DNA of 64,000 nt from Alloalcanivorax mobilis (GCF_002864685.1 NZ_NMQZ01000014.1:48144-112143); one strand, 5' to 3'. Shown: positions 31,907-41,352, counted from the stretch's first letter. Notes: generated from the sequence alone by a model not told the origin. Numbers and translations are program-made.

Positions 31907-32407
31907 ATGCGCACCTGGCTTTTCAAAACCGAACCGCGACACTTCAGCCTCGACGACCTTCGCGATGCGCCGGATCAGATCACCGGTTGGGACGGCGTCC
32001 GCAACTATCAGGCGCGCAATCGTCTGCGGGATGAAATCCAGGAAGGCGACCGGGTGCTGATCTATCACTCCCGGGGCAAACGACCGGCGATCGTCGGCGA
32101 GGCCCTGGTGGTGTCGCGGGCCTACCCGGACCCCACCCAGTTCAATCCGGATCACGAAGGCTTCGATGCGCGCAGCAGCGCCAACCAACCGCGCTGGTAT
32201 CAGATCGATGTGCGGTACGTACGCAGCTATACCCGCCCCCTGACCCTCAACGAGGTGCGCCAGTACCCCGAGTTCGCCGATCTGGAGCTGGTGATCCGCC
32301 CGCGCCTGTCGGTGCAGAACATCACCGACCGGCAGTACCAGCAGATCCTCGCTCTGTGTGAACCGGATCTGTCGGTGTCCGGCAGCCTCGATCTCGCTCT
32401 GCCCTGA
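31907..32407 (+). CDS. EVE domain-containing protein
   Basis: 166 residues, one EVE domain. It begins MRTWLFKTEPRHFSLDDL and continues with GWDGVRNYQARNRLRDEIQEGDRVLIYHS, the standard family pattern. EVE domains resemble PUA and YTH folds and may recognise modified nucleic acid bases. ATG at 31907 has GAGGG ahead. The gene diverges from prmB and stands alone before the ammonium transporter. The function is unknown. Confidence 0.93.
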   Translation: MRTWLFKTEPRHFSLDDLRDAPDQITGWDGVRNYQARNRLRDEIQEGDRVLIYHSRGKRPAIVGEALVVSRAYPDPTQFNPDHEGFDARSSANQPRWYQIDVRYVRSYTRPLTLNEVRQYPEFADLELVIRPRLSVQNITDRQYQQILALCEPDLSVSGSLDLALP

Positions 32408-32500
32408 ACCGACCACGTCCGCCGCGCGCGCCACGCACCAATCTGGCGCAAGCCGTTGTTCTCGAGTCACGTCGCCCGGCCCGGCCAGCGGCGGCGGGTC

Positions 32501-32516
32501 TGGCACAGCGGTTGCA
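32501..32516 (+). promoter_or_regulatory. Sigma-54 promoter of the ammonium transporter gene
   Basis: TGGCAC at 32501-32506, then TTGCA at 32512-32516, matches the -24/-12 consensus (TGGCAC-N5-TTGCA) exactly. The start of transcription would be near 32526, leaving about 26 nt to the ATG at 32553. This predicts NtrC-type activation under nitrogen limitation. No NtrC site was positively identified upstream. Confidence 0.9.
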
Positions 32517-32552
32517 GTATCCCCCCGGGAACAATAACAAGGTGGGGATAGC

Positions 32553-33851
32553 ATGGAACGACGACTGCTCGCACTGGCCTTGACCGGCCTGCCTCTTCCC
32601 GCACTCGCGGACAGCCCGGCTTACTCCGGCGCCGATGTGGCCTGGATCGCGATCGCCGCGGCGCTGGTGTTTCTCATGCAAGCGGGGTTCGCGCTGCTGG
32701 AAAGTGGCCTCAGCCGCGCCAAGAACGCCCTCAATGTGGTGATGAAAAACTACATGGATCTGTGCGTTGGCACGCTGGTGTTCTGGGCGTTGGGGTTCGG
32801 ACTGATGTTCGGCGGCAACCCCAGCGGCTGGTTCGGCGAGACCCTGTTCGCGCCCAGCCAGGGCGATGCGGATCTGTGGACCCTGCTGCTGTTTCAGCTG
32901 ATGTTCGCCGCCACCGCCGCCACCATCGCCTCCGGCGCCATGGCCGAGCGCACCCGCTACGCCGGCTACCTGTGCGGCGCCATGGTGATCACCGGGCTGA
33001 TCTATCCGCTGTTCGGCGGTTGGGCGTGGAACAGCGACGGCTGGCTGAATCGGCTCGGCTTTATCGATTTCGCCGGTTCCACCGTGGTCCACAGCGTCGG
33101 CGGCTGGTGCGCGCTGGCCGGCGTGATGGTGGTCGGCCCACGCCTGGGGCGTTTCGATGGCCAGGGGCGGCCCCGTGAGATTCGCGGCCACAATTTATCG
33201 TTCGTGGCGTTGGGCGGCTTTTTGTTGTGGTTCGGCTGGTTCGGTTTCAATGGCGGTTCGACCTTGAGCGCCAGCGCCGACATCGCCCTGGTCAATCTCA
33301 ATACCCAACTGGCGGCGGCCTCCGGCGCCATCGGGGCGGCGCTCTACCGATTGCTGATGCGCCGGCCGGTGCTGCTCACCGAAACCGTGAACGGCTCGCT
33401 GGCCGGGCTGGTGGGCATCACCGCCGGCTGCGCCACCATGGTGCCGGGGTTTGCCATCGTCACCGGTCTGCTGGCCGGATTGATGGTCGGCCCGGGGGCG
33501 CGCCTGTTACTGGCCCTGCGCCTGGACGACGTGGTCTCGGCGGTGCCGGTGCACGCCTTCGCCGGCGCCTGGGGCACGCTGGCCGCCGGGCTGTTTTTCC
33601 ACGGTGACCTGTTCGATCCGCAGCGCATCCTGGTGCAATTGCTGGGCGTGGCGGTGGCGTTTGCCTGGGCGTTCTTCGCAGCACTGATCATGTACATGCT
33701 GTTGGCGTTGACCACCGGCCTCAGGGTGCCGGCACTGCATGAGCAGCGCGGCCTGGATCTCAGCGAACACGCCGAGATCGGTTACCCGGAATTCTCGCAA
33801 TCACACCTTTACAACGATCAGGTCGCCGGGGGGCTGGGAGGTCGACAATGA
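32553..33851 (+). CDS. Ammonium transporter (Amt family)
   Basis: 432 residues with a signal-like N-terminus (LPLPALADS) and 11 membrane helices. The twin pore histidines are in STVVHSVGG and VPVHAFAGAWG. It is an inner membrane ammonium channel. The promoter is sigma-54 type (32501-32516). There is no glnK alongside; instead an unknown gene overlaps the stop by ATGA. The C-terminal tail EHAEIGYPEF resembles the Amt cytoplasmic tail that binds PII. Confidence 0.95.
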   Translation: MERRLLALALTGLPLPALADSPAYSGADVAWIAIAAALVFLMQAGFALLESGLSRAKNALNVVMKNYMDLCVGTLVFWALGFGLMFGGNPSGWFGETLFAPSQGDADLWTLLLFQLMFAATAATIASGAMAERTRYAGYLCGAMVITGLIYPLFGGWAWNSDGWLNRLGFIDFAGSTVVHSVGGWCALAGVMVVGPRLGRFDGQGRPREIRGHNLSFVALGGFLLWFGWFGFNGGSTLSASADIALVNLNTQLAAASGAIGAALYRLLMRRPVLLTETVNGSLAGLVGITAGCATMVPGFAIVTGLLAGLMVGPGARLLLALRLDDVVSAVPVHAFAGAWGTLAAGLFFHGDLFDPQRILVQLLGVAVAFAWAFFAALIMYMLLALTTGLRVPALHEQRGLDLSEHAEIGYPEFSQSHLYNDQVAGGLGGRQ

Positions 33852-34471
33852 GCGACAGCCAGCGCCAACGGCGTGCCATCGCCACCGGACTGACGCCTTA
33901 TCTGGACAGCGCCGCTCTCACCGAGGCGCTGGCACTGTGGCAGCGTGACTACGCCGGCCGGGCGCGCTTCTCCCTGCAGGGCTACGTCAGTGAACTGTGC
34001 CGCCTGTTCGAGATCGCCGAGCGCCGCCACGATCTGCATCTGAGCCTGGTGCAGGCGATGTCGCTGCCGGAACGCGCACTGCTCGCCGATCCGGTGGCAG
34101 CGGCCGACTCGGAGCGCCCACACCACGATGCCCACCCCTGCACCCTGGCGTTCCAGTACCTGATGCGCGGTCTGTGGGAGCAACTTGGTGAGCAGGAGGC
34201 CAGCCCGATGCGCCTGGACCAGCTCACCGACCTGCGCCGCCAGCGATTCGACGCGGACGTTCGCGCCACCATGGAACGCTGGCTCAACCAACCCCGGGAC
34301 ACGCTCGCGCCCTTGCCACGCGAGCCGCTGCAACGGCTTCTTAACCGGGCCTACGTGCTGCTGTGCGAGCGTTATGGGCCGGTGCCCGCGGACCGGCTTT
34401 TAAACAACGCCGGCGAGCGGGTGCGGCGGCACTGGCCGGCGCTCGATGAGGCCCTGCGCGCGCTGCTTTAA
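33848..34471 (+). CDS. Unknown protein coupled to the ammonium transporter
   Basis: 207 residues, soluble and probably mainly helical, rich in Arg, Leu and Ala. No signal peptide, membrane helix or recognised domain is seen. The ATG overlaps the amt stop (ATGA), so it is translationally coupled and under the same sigma-54 promoter. A role in nitrogen-limited growth or Amt regulation is an inference from position. I do not recognise a family. Confidence 0.78.
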   Translation: MSDSQRQRRAIATGLTPYLDSAALTEALALWQRDYAGRARFSLQGYVSELCRLFEIAERRHDLHLSLVQAMSLPERALLADPVAAADSERPHHDAHPCTLAFQYLMRGLWEQLGEQEASPMRLDQLTDLRRQRFDADVRATMERWLNQPRDTLAPLPREPLQRLLNRAYVLLCERYGPVPADRLLNNAGERVRRHWPALDEALRALL

Positions 34472-34580
34472 AGGATTTTGCCGCGCAGCACGCTAAATCC
34501 AGGGACGGTATCACCAGGCGTCCCGATACCAATCCGGAGGGCGACACCACGGCGTCGGCCACCGGTAACGGCCGGGCAAC

Positions 34581-34610
34581 TTGCCAGCGGTTCCAACCGG
34601 TCATTATGCT
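34581..34610 (+). promoter_or_regulatory. Candidate sigma-70 promoter of the dicarboxylate symporter gene
   Basis: TTGCCA (34581-34586), an 18-nt spacer, then TATGCT (34605-34610). Transcription would start near 34617, 22 nt before the symporter ATG. Just upstream is an imperfect dyad GGGACG...CGTCCC (around 34503-34525). Predicted by pattern only. Confidence 0.55.
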
Positions 34611-34638
34611 ACCGGCCATCCTTCCATTGGGGTTCGGC

Positions 34639-35928
34639 ATGAAATTACACCATCAGATCTTCCTGGCCATGCTACTGGGCGGCCTGGCCGGCGCCGTGAC
34701 CAGCGAAGGCAGCCAGCTGTTCGGGGTGCCGGTGCTGCCGGGCTACGATCTGATCGGCACCCTGTTTATCAACGCACTGAAAATGGTGGTGATCCCACTG
34801 ATCACCACCGCCATCATGAGCGGCCTGATGAACGTGGGCGAAGGCCGCAACCTGGGCCGCATGGGCATGAAAACGGTGCTTTTTTATATGGGCACCAGCC
34901 TGATGGCGATTCTGATCGGGTTGCTGGTGGTGAACCTGATCGCCCCGGGCATCATTGATGGCCAGCCGGCCCGCGACCTGCTCGGCCTGTCCGCCGACAC
35001 CCAGGACACCTTGCAAAGCATCGAAGGGCGCGGCGCCGGCGATTTCACCCAGATCCTGGTGCAAATGCTGCCGCCGAATCTGTTCCAGGCCGCCGCCCAG
35101 GGGCAGATGCTGGGCCTGATCGTGTTCTCGCTGATGTTCGGGTACTTTCTGCGCACCCTGGGCGGCGAACCCGGCGCCGCCCTGCGCAATACCATCGAGG
35201 GCATTTACCAGGTCACCCTGAGCATCACCATGCTGATCATCCGCTTCGCGCCCCTGGGCGTGTTCGGGCTGATCGCCGCCACCGTTTCGCGCACCGGCCT
35301 GGATGCCCTGGAGCCACTGGCGCTGTTCTTTATTACCGTGCTCCTGGCCCTGGGCTTGCACATGTTCGGCACCATGATGCTGCTGATCCGCGTGCTCGGG
35401 CGGCGCTCGCCATTGCGGCATTTGCAGGCGATGACACCGGCCCTGCTGACCGCGTTTTCCTCGTCCAGCTCGGCGGCCACCCTGCCGTTGACCATGGAGT
35501 GCGTGCAAAAACGCTCCGGGGTCTCCAAGCGCACCTCCAGCTTTGTTCTGCCCTTGGGGGCCACCGTGAACATGGACGGCACCGCCTTGTACGAATGCGT
35601 GGCGGCGTTGTTCATCGCCCAGGCGTATGGGCTGGATCTGTCGTTGACCACCCAGTTCATTATCGTTCTCACCGCGTTGATCACCTCCATCGGCGTGGCC
35701 GCGATCCCCGCCGCCAGCCTGGTGGCGATCACCGTGATCCTCGGCGTGATCGGTCTGCCGGCGGAAGCGATTGGCCTGATTCTGGTCACCGATCGGGTGC
35801 TGGATATGTGCCGTACCGCCGCCAACGTGTGGGGGGACAGCGTGTGCGCCGTATTGCTGGCGCGCAGTGAGGGTGAAGAGGACGTGCTGCGTCAGCCGAT
35901 GCGGGAACTCGACCTTGAACAAGGCTGA
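34639..35928 (+). CDS. Dicarboxylate/acidic amino acid:cation symporter (DAACS family)
   Basis: 429 residues, the GltPh/EAAT fold with eight helices and two re-entrant hairpins. The serine-rich SSSSAATLP hairpin, NMDGTALYE, and DRVLDMCRTAANVWGD are present. The arginine and aspartates of that last motif match residues that bind acidic substrates in GltPh, so the substrate is probably glutamate, aspartate or a C4-dicarboxylate. ATG at 34639 was chosen; an in-frame ATG 33 nt upstream is closer to the promoter -10 and less likely. Confidence 0.92.
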   Translation: MKLHHQIFLAMLLGGLAGAVTSEGSQLFGVPVLPGYDLIGTLFINALKMVVIPLITTAIMSGLMNVGEGRNLGRMGMKTVLFYMGTSLMAILIGLLVVNLIAPGIIDGQPARDLLGLSADTQDTLQSIEGRGAGDFTQILVQMLPPNLFQAAAQGQMLGLIVFSLMFGYFLRTLGGEPGAALRNTIEGIYQVTLSITMLIIRFAPLGVFGLIAATVSRTGLDALEPLALFFITVLLALGLHMFGTMMLLIRVLGRRSPLRHLQAMTPALLTAFSSSSSAATLPLTMECVQKRSGVSKRTSSFVLPLGATVNMDGTALYECVAALFIAQAYGLDLSLTTQFIIVLTALITSIGVAAIPAASLVAITVILGVIGLPAEAIGLILVTDRVLDMCRTAANVWGDSVCAVLLARSEGEEDVLRQPMRELDLEQG

Positions 35929-36754
35929 CACGCCGCCGGCACCGGCCGCCGGCGTTAAGCCGGTGATGTTGATCACCGGCGCCGCAGGCGGGTTGGGCCG
36001 GGCTCTGGCGCGCGCCGCCGCGCGCCAATACCGGCTGGCTCTGCTGGACCAGCGTGACAGCGCCGGCGTGGCTCTGGCGGACGAACTTCGCCAGGGCGGC
36101 GCGGAGGTGTTGTTCCTGAACGCCGACGTCAGCGATGAGCGCCAGATGCGCCAGGCGGTGGAACGCATTGAGCGGCGCTGGGGGCGCCTTGATGTGTTGA
36201 TCAACAACGCCGGGCTGGCCGCCGCCGGTCCGTTCGAAGCGCTCGACAACACCGGCTGGCAGACCCTGTGGAACGTCAACGTGATGGGCGCCGTGCACGG
36301 TTGCCAGGCGGCGCTGCGCTTGATGAAACCTCAGGGCGACGGGCATCTGGTCAATGTGGCCGCCCTGCCCGGCATCAGTGCCCCACCGGGCATGGCCAGT
36401 TATGTGGCTTGCAACGCCGCCCTGATTGGCCTCAGCGAGGCATTGGCGGCGGAGTTGGAAGGCCTCGGCGTGGCGGTGAGCGTGGTCTGCCCGGATTGGT
36501 TCGCCAGCGATCTGGCCCGGCACATGTGCGATTCCGACCCGCTCAGCCGCGCGCGGCTGGAGCGCGCCCTGCTGCGCGCCCCGGACCCGGTGGAGAGGCT
36601 CGCGGCGCACATTCTCAAGGCCCTGGCCAGCCGCCCGCTGTACATCTTTCCGCAGCCCGAGGCGCAGCGCGAGTGGCGGCGCAAGCGCCGCAATCCGCTA
36701 CGCTTCGTGCGCCGCATGCGCAGCCTCGCCCGGCGCCTGCGGCGGTATCGGTAG
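35915..36754 (+). CDS. SDR-fold protein with a degenerate catalytic triad
   Basis: 279 residues with TTG start at 35915, overlapping the symporter end; ATG at 35966 is an alternative that would start just before the Rossmann strand. The NAD(P)-binding motif ITGAAGGLGRA and NNAG are intact. The canonical Ser-Tyr-Lys is altered: serine is alanine (A150, VAALPG) and lysine is asparagine (N167 in YVACN), leaving only Y163. The C-terminus is unusually Arg-rich. It is likely non-catalytic or uses another mechanism. The gene is convergent to a DUF2505-like gene. Confidence 0.82.
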   Translation: MNKADTPPAPAAGVKPVMLITGAAGGLGRALARAAARQYRLALLDQRDSAGVALADELRQGGAEVLFLNADVSDERQMRQAVERIERRWGRLDVLINNAGLAAAGPFEALDNTGWQTLWNVNVMGAVHGCQAALRLMKPQGDGHLVNVAALPGISAPPGMASYVACNAALIGLSEALAAELEGLGVAVSVVCPDWFASDLARHMCDSDPLSRARLERALLRAPDPVERLAAHILKALASRPLYIFPQPEAQREWRRKRRNPLRFVRRMRSLARRLRRYR

Positions 36755-36760
36755 GGGTGC

Positions 36761-36781
36761 ATTTCAGTTTTCAGTGTTCAG
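36761..36781. repeat. Single-arm heptad repeat 8 (TTTTCAG type)
   Basis: ATTTCAG, TTTTCAG, TGTTCAG in tandem at 36761-36781, between the convergent SDR and DUF2505-like genes. The last unit contains the TGA stop of the DUF2505-like gene. No inverted partner is visible, so this is a single arm. The sequence matches element 1's heptad. Confidence 0.7.
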
Positions 36782-37287
36782 TTCTGTTGGGCGTGTTGTT
36801 CGATGTAGCGCAGGGTGTGGCGGTAATCGCCTTCCAGGGCCCGGTCGAAACGTTCGCCGATCAGGCTTTCCAGCTTACGGCCCACCAGCGGTACCGAGGA
36901 ATTCACCGCCACCCGGGTGATCTGCCCGGCCTGCTCGCCGTCGGCCAGCAGGGCCATGGTGCCGCCCACCTTGACCGGCACATTGCCGAGCGCGAACCGG
37001 TAATCGGCCTGGTAGCCGCCGTCGGCGGGGCGCCAGCGGAATTCAGTGGTGAGATCCGCTTTCGCCGGCAGGAACCGGCGCGCCATTGAGGGCACTTTGT
37101 CCAGCCGGATGTCCATCGGTTGCACAATACGGATCAGGAATTCGCTGCCCTGAGGGCCAAAGGCATCAAAGCGGTAATCGTCCACTTTGCCCCACTCGAA
37201 GCGGGTCTGAAAAAAGTCCTTGCTGGTGAGAATCTCATAAAGGCGTTCCACATCGACCGGATAACGACGTTCCACGGTCACGTCCAT
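36778..37287 (-). CDS. DUF2505 / SRPBCC-like protein
   Basis: 169 residues. The N-terminus MDVTVERRYPVDVERLYEILTSKDFFQTRFE and the beta-rich body resemble the DUF2505 family, which has a START/SRPBCC-like hydrophobic cavity. There is no signal peptide. The substrate is unknown. Its stop codon is part of a TGTTCAG heptad. It lies between the SDR gene and two alpha/beta hydrolases on the same strand. Confidence 0.8.
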   Translation of the reverse strand: MDVTVERRYPVDVERLYEILTSKDFFQTRFEWGKVDDYRFDAFGPQGSEFLIRIVQPMDIRLDKVPSMARRFLPAKADLTTEFRWRPADGGYQADYRFALGNVPVKVGGTMALLADGEQAGQITRVAVNSSVPLVGRKLESLIGERFDRALEGDYRHTLRYIEQHAQQN

Positions 37288-37471
37288 CGGTATCTCCCTA
37301 GGAACCTGGTGTGATCAGGCCCATAGCCTGTTGATGATTTTACGCCATCGAACCGGATCGCCACGACGCCAGGCGAGCGGCGTTCGCAAACTGAAGACGG
37401 TACACCGTCGTCGCCGCGATTGTCACCCGCGCCCGGCGCTCGGATACGTCGGTGCGTGGCCAGCGATCCGC

Positions 37472-38320
37472 TTATTGATGAGCGTCGAGAAAACGCTGAA
37501 TCGCCGCCGCCACCGGCGCCGGATCGTCCATGTGCAGATGGTGGCGACCGGGCAGATCCACGCGCGTCAGAGCCGGCACCCAGGCTTCCCGGTGCGCGAA
37601 ACGGCCATCGCCGCCCAGCCCCTGCTCACCCAACACCAACAGGGTGGGCGCGGCGATGCCGCGCACGAAACCCTCCACCTGTTGTTCGGTGAGACGCAAC
37701 GACGAGGTGATGCGCAAACGAATGTCGGTGCGCCAGGTCCAGCCGTCTTCCACCGCCACCAGGCCACGCTCGCACAACAGCCGGGCGGACTGTTCCTCGA
37801 GCCCGCCCAGCGCCGGCAGGCGCGCCGCCACCGCCTGTTCCGGATCGCTGTACACCGGTTTGCGCTTGGCGGAAAGGCCGCGAATCTGATCAATCGCCTT
37901 GCGCAACGTGGGCGCCACGTCGTCGGCGTCGGTGGCCGGCGGCCCCAACCCTTCCAATAGCACCAGATGGCTGACCCGCTCTGGGTAGGTGGCGGCGAAC
38001 AGGCTGGCGACCCCGGCGCCCATCGAATGGCCGACCAGCACAAAGCGCTGCCAGCCCATCTGCTCGGCTACTTCCAGCACATCGCGGACGTGATCCACCA
38101 GATGGGTGGCGAGATCCGCGGGCCGGTGTTCGGAATGCCCATGACCGGAGAAATCCATCGCCAGCATCGGCGACGACAAATGCTGTGCCAGCGGAATGAA
38201 CGAGGCGGCGTTGTCCAGCCAGCCGTGCAGCGCCAGCATTGGCTCGCCCTGCCCCTCCCAGAGTAAGGCGGCCAGGGTCTGGCCGGAGGCATGGAAACGC
38301 CGTTCAGTGACCGCTCGCAT
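37472..38320 (-). CDS. Alpha/beta hydrolase
   Basis: 282 residues. The nucleophile elbow GHSMGA holds S99, and the oxyanion region is LHGWLDNAASF. The C-terminal GRHHLHMDDP contains the likely catalytic histidine. ATG at 38320 follows GGAGG by 6 nt and overlaps the end of the upstream hydrolase by 17 nt, so the two are coupled. The substrate is unknown; such proteins are often annotated as serine hydrolase or esterase. Confidence 0.9.
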   Translation of the reverse strand: MRAVTERRFHASGQTLAALLWEGQGEPMLALHGWLDNAASFIPLAQHLSSPMLAMDFSGHGHSEHRPADLATHLVDHVRDVLEVAEQMGWQRFVLVGHSMGAGVASLFAATYPERVSHLVLLEGLGPPATDADDVAPTLRKAIDQIRGLSAKRKPVYSDPEQAVAARLPALGGLEEQSARLLCERGLVAVEDGWTWRTDIRLRITSSLRLTEQQVEGFVRGIAAPTLLVLGEQGLGGDGRFAHREAWVPALTRVDLPGRHHLHMDDPAPVAAAIQRFLDAHQ

Positions 38321-39140
38321 GGGCGCCCTCCCCGGCCAGCAACTGGTCCAGCTCACCCAGCACCAGGCTGGCGGTGCTGTCCGGCCGTTCCAGCGGGTAC
38401 ATATGGCTGCCCGGCGCGAACAACCGCTTCATACGGTGGCGGCGGGCGTGACGCCGGCCACCGTTCTGAAACAGCTCCGGCGAGCCCTCGCCGGTGATCA
38501 GCACGCCCGGCACTTTAAGACGCGGCAGGCGGGTGACCCCGGTGGGGGTCTGTTGAAACACCGCCACTTCGACGTCCGGGCGGAAGCGCAGCCGCCAGCC
38601 GTCACCGTGGCGTTCCAGGCCGGCGCGCAGATAATCTTCCAGGGCGCGCGGGTCGAACGCCTTGAACAGGCCGCGCGAATTGAAGTAACTCTGCACGTCG
38701 TCCCAGTTGGCCCAGTAGTCGAGCCGCCCCTTGCTTTTGCGCGCCGGCGAGAAGCGGTCACCGAGGCCGGTCAGCTTGGTCAGCCGCAACGCCAGCGCGT
38801 GGGGGCCGTTGGCCACCGGCGGGTCGAGCATGATCAGCGCCTGAAACCAGTCCGGATGACGGTGCGCCACCCAGAACATCAACACCGAGCCCATCGAGTG
38901 GCCCAGGCCGATGATCGGTTTGGGCAGCGGTTCCAGAAACGCTTCCAGTTCCAGGCTCAGGCTGACCCAGTCACGGTCCACCGGATAGCGCGGGTCCTGG
39001 CCCAGGCACTCCACCACGCGCACATCGAAACGTTCCTGGAACGGCGCCAGAAAGGTGTCGTAGCTGTGGCCGGGGATGCCATTGGCGTGCGCGAACGCCA
39101 GCACCGGGCGGTCTTGGGGGGCATGTTCTACGGCGTTCAT
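38304..39140 (-). CDS. Alpha/beta hydrolase
   Basis: 278 residues with the FAHANGIPGHSYDTFL oxyanion segment and the GHSMG elbow (S82). The HANG sequence replaces the common HGxG oxyanion loop and is typical of one hydrolase subfamily. The start at 39140 has AAGGAG 6 nt upstream. It overlaps the next hydrolase gene by 17 nt and diverges from xthA. The substrate is unknown. Confidence 0.9.
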   Translation of the reverse strand: MNAVEHAPQDRPVLAFAHANGIPGHSYDTFLAPFQERFDVRVVECLGQDPRYPVDRDWVSLSLELEAFLEPLPKPIIGLGHSMGSVLMFWVAHRHPDWFQALIMLDPPVANGPHALALRLTKLTGLGDRFSPARKSKGRLDYWANWDDVQSYFNSRGLFKAFDPRALEDYLRAGLERHGDGWRLRFRPDVEVAVFQQTPTGVTRLPRLKVPGVLITGEGSPELFQNGGRRHARRHRMKRLFAPGSHMYPLERPDSTASLVLGELDQLLAGEGAHASGH

Positions 39141-39429
39141 TGAGTCTCCTTGAAGCCATTCGCGACCCGCCACCGAAGCGGGCTGGCAAACGTCAGGACC
39201 GGAAAAAAGTGCCATGATAGCCTTCCTGGGCACTAAACTCATGGACCAAATCGCTCAACCCCCGGTGGCGGCGGCCGAGCGCGGCGCGGGTGCGCGCTTG
39301 GCCGATTCAGCGTGTACAATTGCCGCTTTCGATTGCCAGGCCGGGGGCGCGGCGCGCTCCGCCGGCGTGAACCCGGGGTGGCCCGCTGCGATCACCCAAA
39401 GCGCGGCCGCGACCACCCAAGGAGAGTCC

Positions 39430-40257
39430 ATGACCCTGATTTCATTCAATATCAACGGTATTCGTGCGCGCCTGCACCAGTTGGAAACGCTGCTGGAAAA
39501 GTATCAGCCGACCCTGCTCGGCCTGCAGGAAACCAAGGTGCACGACAGCGAATTCCCGGAACAAGCGGTTCGGGACATGGGCTACCACCCGTACTATTTC
39601 GGCCAGAAAGGCCATTATGGCGTGGCCATTCTGACCCGCGAACCGCTGGAAGAAGTGCACTACGGCTTTCCCAACGACGGCGAAGAAGCACAGCGAAGAA
39701 TGGTGATCGGCCGCCTGCGCGACGCCGAAGGCAACCCGGTCACGGTGCTCAATGGCTACTTTCCGCAAGGCGAAAACCGCGCGCATCCGACCAAGTTTCC
39801 GGCCAAGAAAAAATTCTACGAAGACCTCCAGGACTATCTGCAACGCTACCACACGCCCCAGGACCAGCTTGCCATCATGGGCGACTTCAACATCTCTTCC
39901 ACCGATCTCGACATCGGCATCGGTGAGGCCAATCGCAAGCGCTGGCTGCGCGAGGGCAAAACCAGCTTCCTCCCCGAGGAACGGGAGTGGTGGCAGCGCT
40001 TGATGGACTGGGGGCTGGTGGACACTTTCCGCCACCGCCATCCGGACACCGACGACGTGTTCTCCTGGTTTGATTATCGCTCACGGGCCTTTGAACGGGA
40101 TCCGCGCCGGGGTCTGCGCATCGACACCGTGCTGGCTACGCCGCCCTTGCTCAAGCGCCTCACCGATACGGGCGTGGATTACGACATCCGTGCCATGGAA
40201 CGGCCCTCGGACCATTGTCCGGTGTGGAGCCGGTTTGATCATCTGGGCAATCCCTGA
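39430..40257 (+). CDS. xthA: Exodeoxyribonuclease III
   Basis: 275-residue AP endonuclease/3' exonuclease of the EEP superfamily. Visible active-site segments are [38 protein letters not shown] and SDHCPVW. ATG at 39430 follows GGAGAG. The frame is open upstream to 39214 without a family match. It repairs abasic and 3'-blocked DNA. Confidence 0.96.
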   Translation: MTLISFNINGIRARLHQLETLLEKYQPTLLGLQETKVHDSEFPEQAVRDMGYHPYYFGQKGHYGVAILTREPLEEVHYGFPNDGEEAQRRMVIGRLRDAEGNPVTVLNGYFPQGENRAHPTKFPAKKKFYEDLQDYLQRYHTPQDQLAIMGDFNISSTDLDIGIGEANRKRWLREGKTSFLPEEREWWQRLMDWGLVDTFRHRHPDTDDVFSWFDYRSRAFERDPRRGLRIDTVLATPPLLKRLTDTGVDYDIRAMERPSDHCPVWSRFDHLGNP

Positions 40258-40279
40258 ACGTCATGAGTCACTTCGTGTC

Positions 40280-41344
40280 ATGAGTATTCATCTGCACCCG
40301 GAAAAACTGCGCCCCAATCTGGATGGCCTCGGCTTTCTGATCGACGTCTTTATGATCGTGCTGGTGGTCGCCAACCTGTCGCTGATCCTGTTCGATTGGG
40401 CGTTCCGGCTCGACCTGGTGCAAGGCGTTATGCAGGAATACACACCGACGCTGTTCCAGTTCTATAACAATCAAGTGCACGCCAATTTCGTGCGCATCGA
40501 CCTCTGGTTCGTGGCGATTTATCTCACCGAGTTCGTGATTCGCTGGGGCTTCGCCATCGGTCGGCGCACCTACCATCGCTGGTTTTTCTTTCCGTTCGTG
40601 CACTGGTACGACCTGCTCGGCTGTATCCCGGTCGGCAGCTTCCGCTGGCTGCGGATACTGCGCCTGATCAGCCTGATGTACCGCCTGCAGCGCTTGGGCG
40701 TGGTGGACTTTTCCGAAACCGCCGTGGGCCAGGCGGTGATCAAGTATTACCGGGTGCTGATGGAGGAGATTTCCGACCGGGTGGTGATCAACGTGCTGGA
40801 GGGCGCGCAACGGGAGATCCGCACCGGCGGGCCGATGATGCATCGCATTGAACGGGAAGTGCTGGCGCCCCGGCGGGCGCAGCTGGTCGATTATCTTGCC
40901 GGGCGCATCGCCGACGCCACCCGGCGCAGCCACGATCAATACCGCGACCAGCTTTCCGATTACCTGGTGCACCTGACCGACGAGGCCGTCAATCGCACCG
41001 CCGCCGGCCGCCGCCTGGCGATGATCCCGGTGGCCGGCCCGCGCGCCATTGCCCTGCTTGGCGAAACGGTGCGCGATTCCGGTACCGCTTTGGTCGAACA
41101 ACTGGTCGAGGACATCAGTGACCCGGCCTATCGGGAACGGCTGGATACCCTGATCGACAACGTATTGAGCGCCTCCAGTGGCGACAGTGGCAAACTCAAC
41201 GAAATGGTGAAACAGACGCTGCTGGAAATTCTCGATCACGTGAAAGCGCAGGTCGCGGTGCAGCACTGGAAGAGCGAGGAACAAGGCGCGCCGGAGCCCT
41301 CGCCCACGCCGCTTGACCCGCGCAACGCCGTCCGCCAGGACTGA
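40280..41344 (+). CDS. Membrane protein with voltage-sensor-like N-terminus
   Basis: 354 residues. Hydrophobic segments lie near 18-40, 72-92, 100-120 and 121-140. The fourth is S4-like, with arginines at R122, R125, R128, R135 and R138. Preceding segments carry acidic residues (E84, and D111 in WYDLLGCIP) as in voltage sensor domains. There is no obvious pore helix or selectivity filter. Residues 150-354 are a predicted cytoplasmic helical region with few known motifs. It begins 22 nt after xthA. The family is not recognised with certainty. Confidence 0.78.
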   Translation: MSIHLHPEKLRPNLDGLGFLIDVFMIVLVVANLSLILFDWAFRLDLVQGVMQEYTPTLFQFYNNQVHANFVRIDLWFVAIYLTEFVIRWGFAIGRRTYHRWFFFPFVHWYDLLGCIPVGSFRWLRILRLISLMYRLQRLGVVDFSETAVGQAVIKYYRVLMEEISDRVVINVLEGAQREIRTGGPMMHRIEREVLAPRRAQLVDYLAGRIADATRRSHDQYRDQLSDYLVHLTDEAVNRTAAGRRLAMIPVAGPRAIALLGETVRDSGTALVEQLVEDISDPAYRERLDTLIDNVLSASSGDSGKLNEMVKQTLLEILDHVKAQVAVQHWKSEEQGAPEPSPTPLDPRNAVRQD

Positions 41345-41352
41345 CCGGTGGC

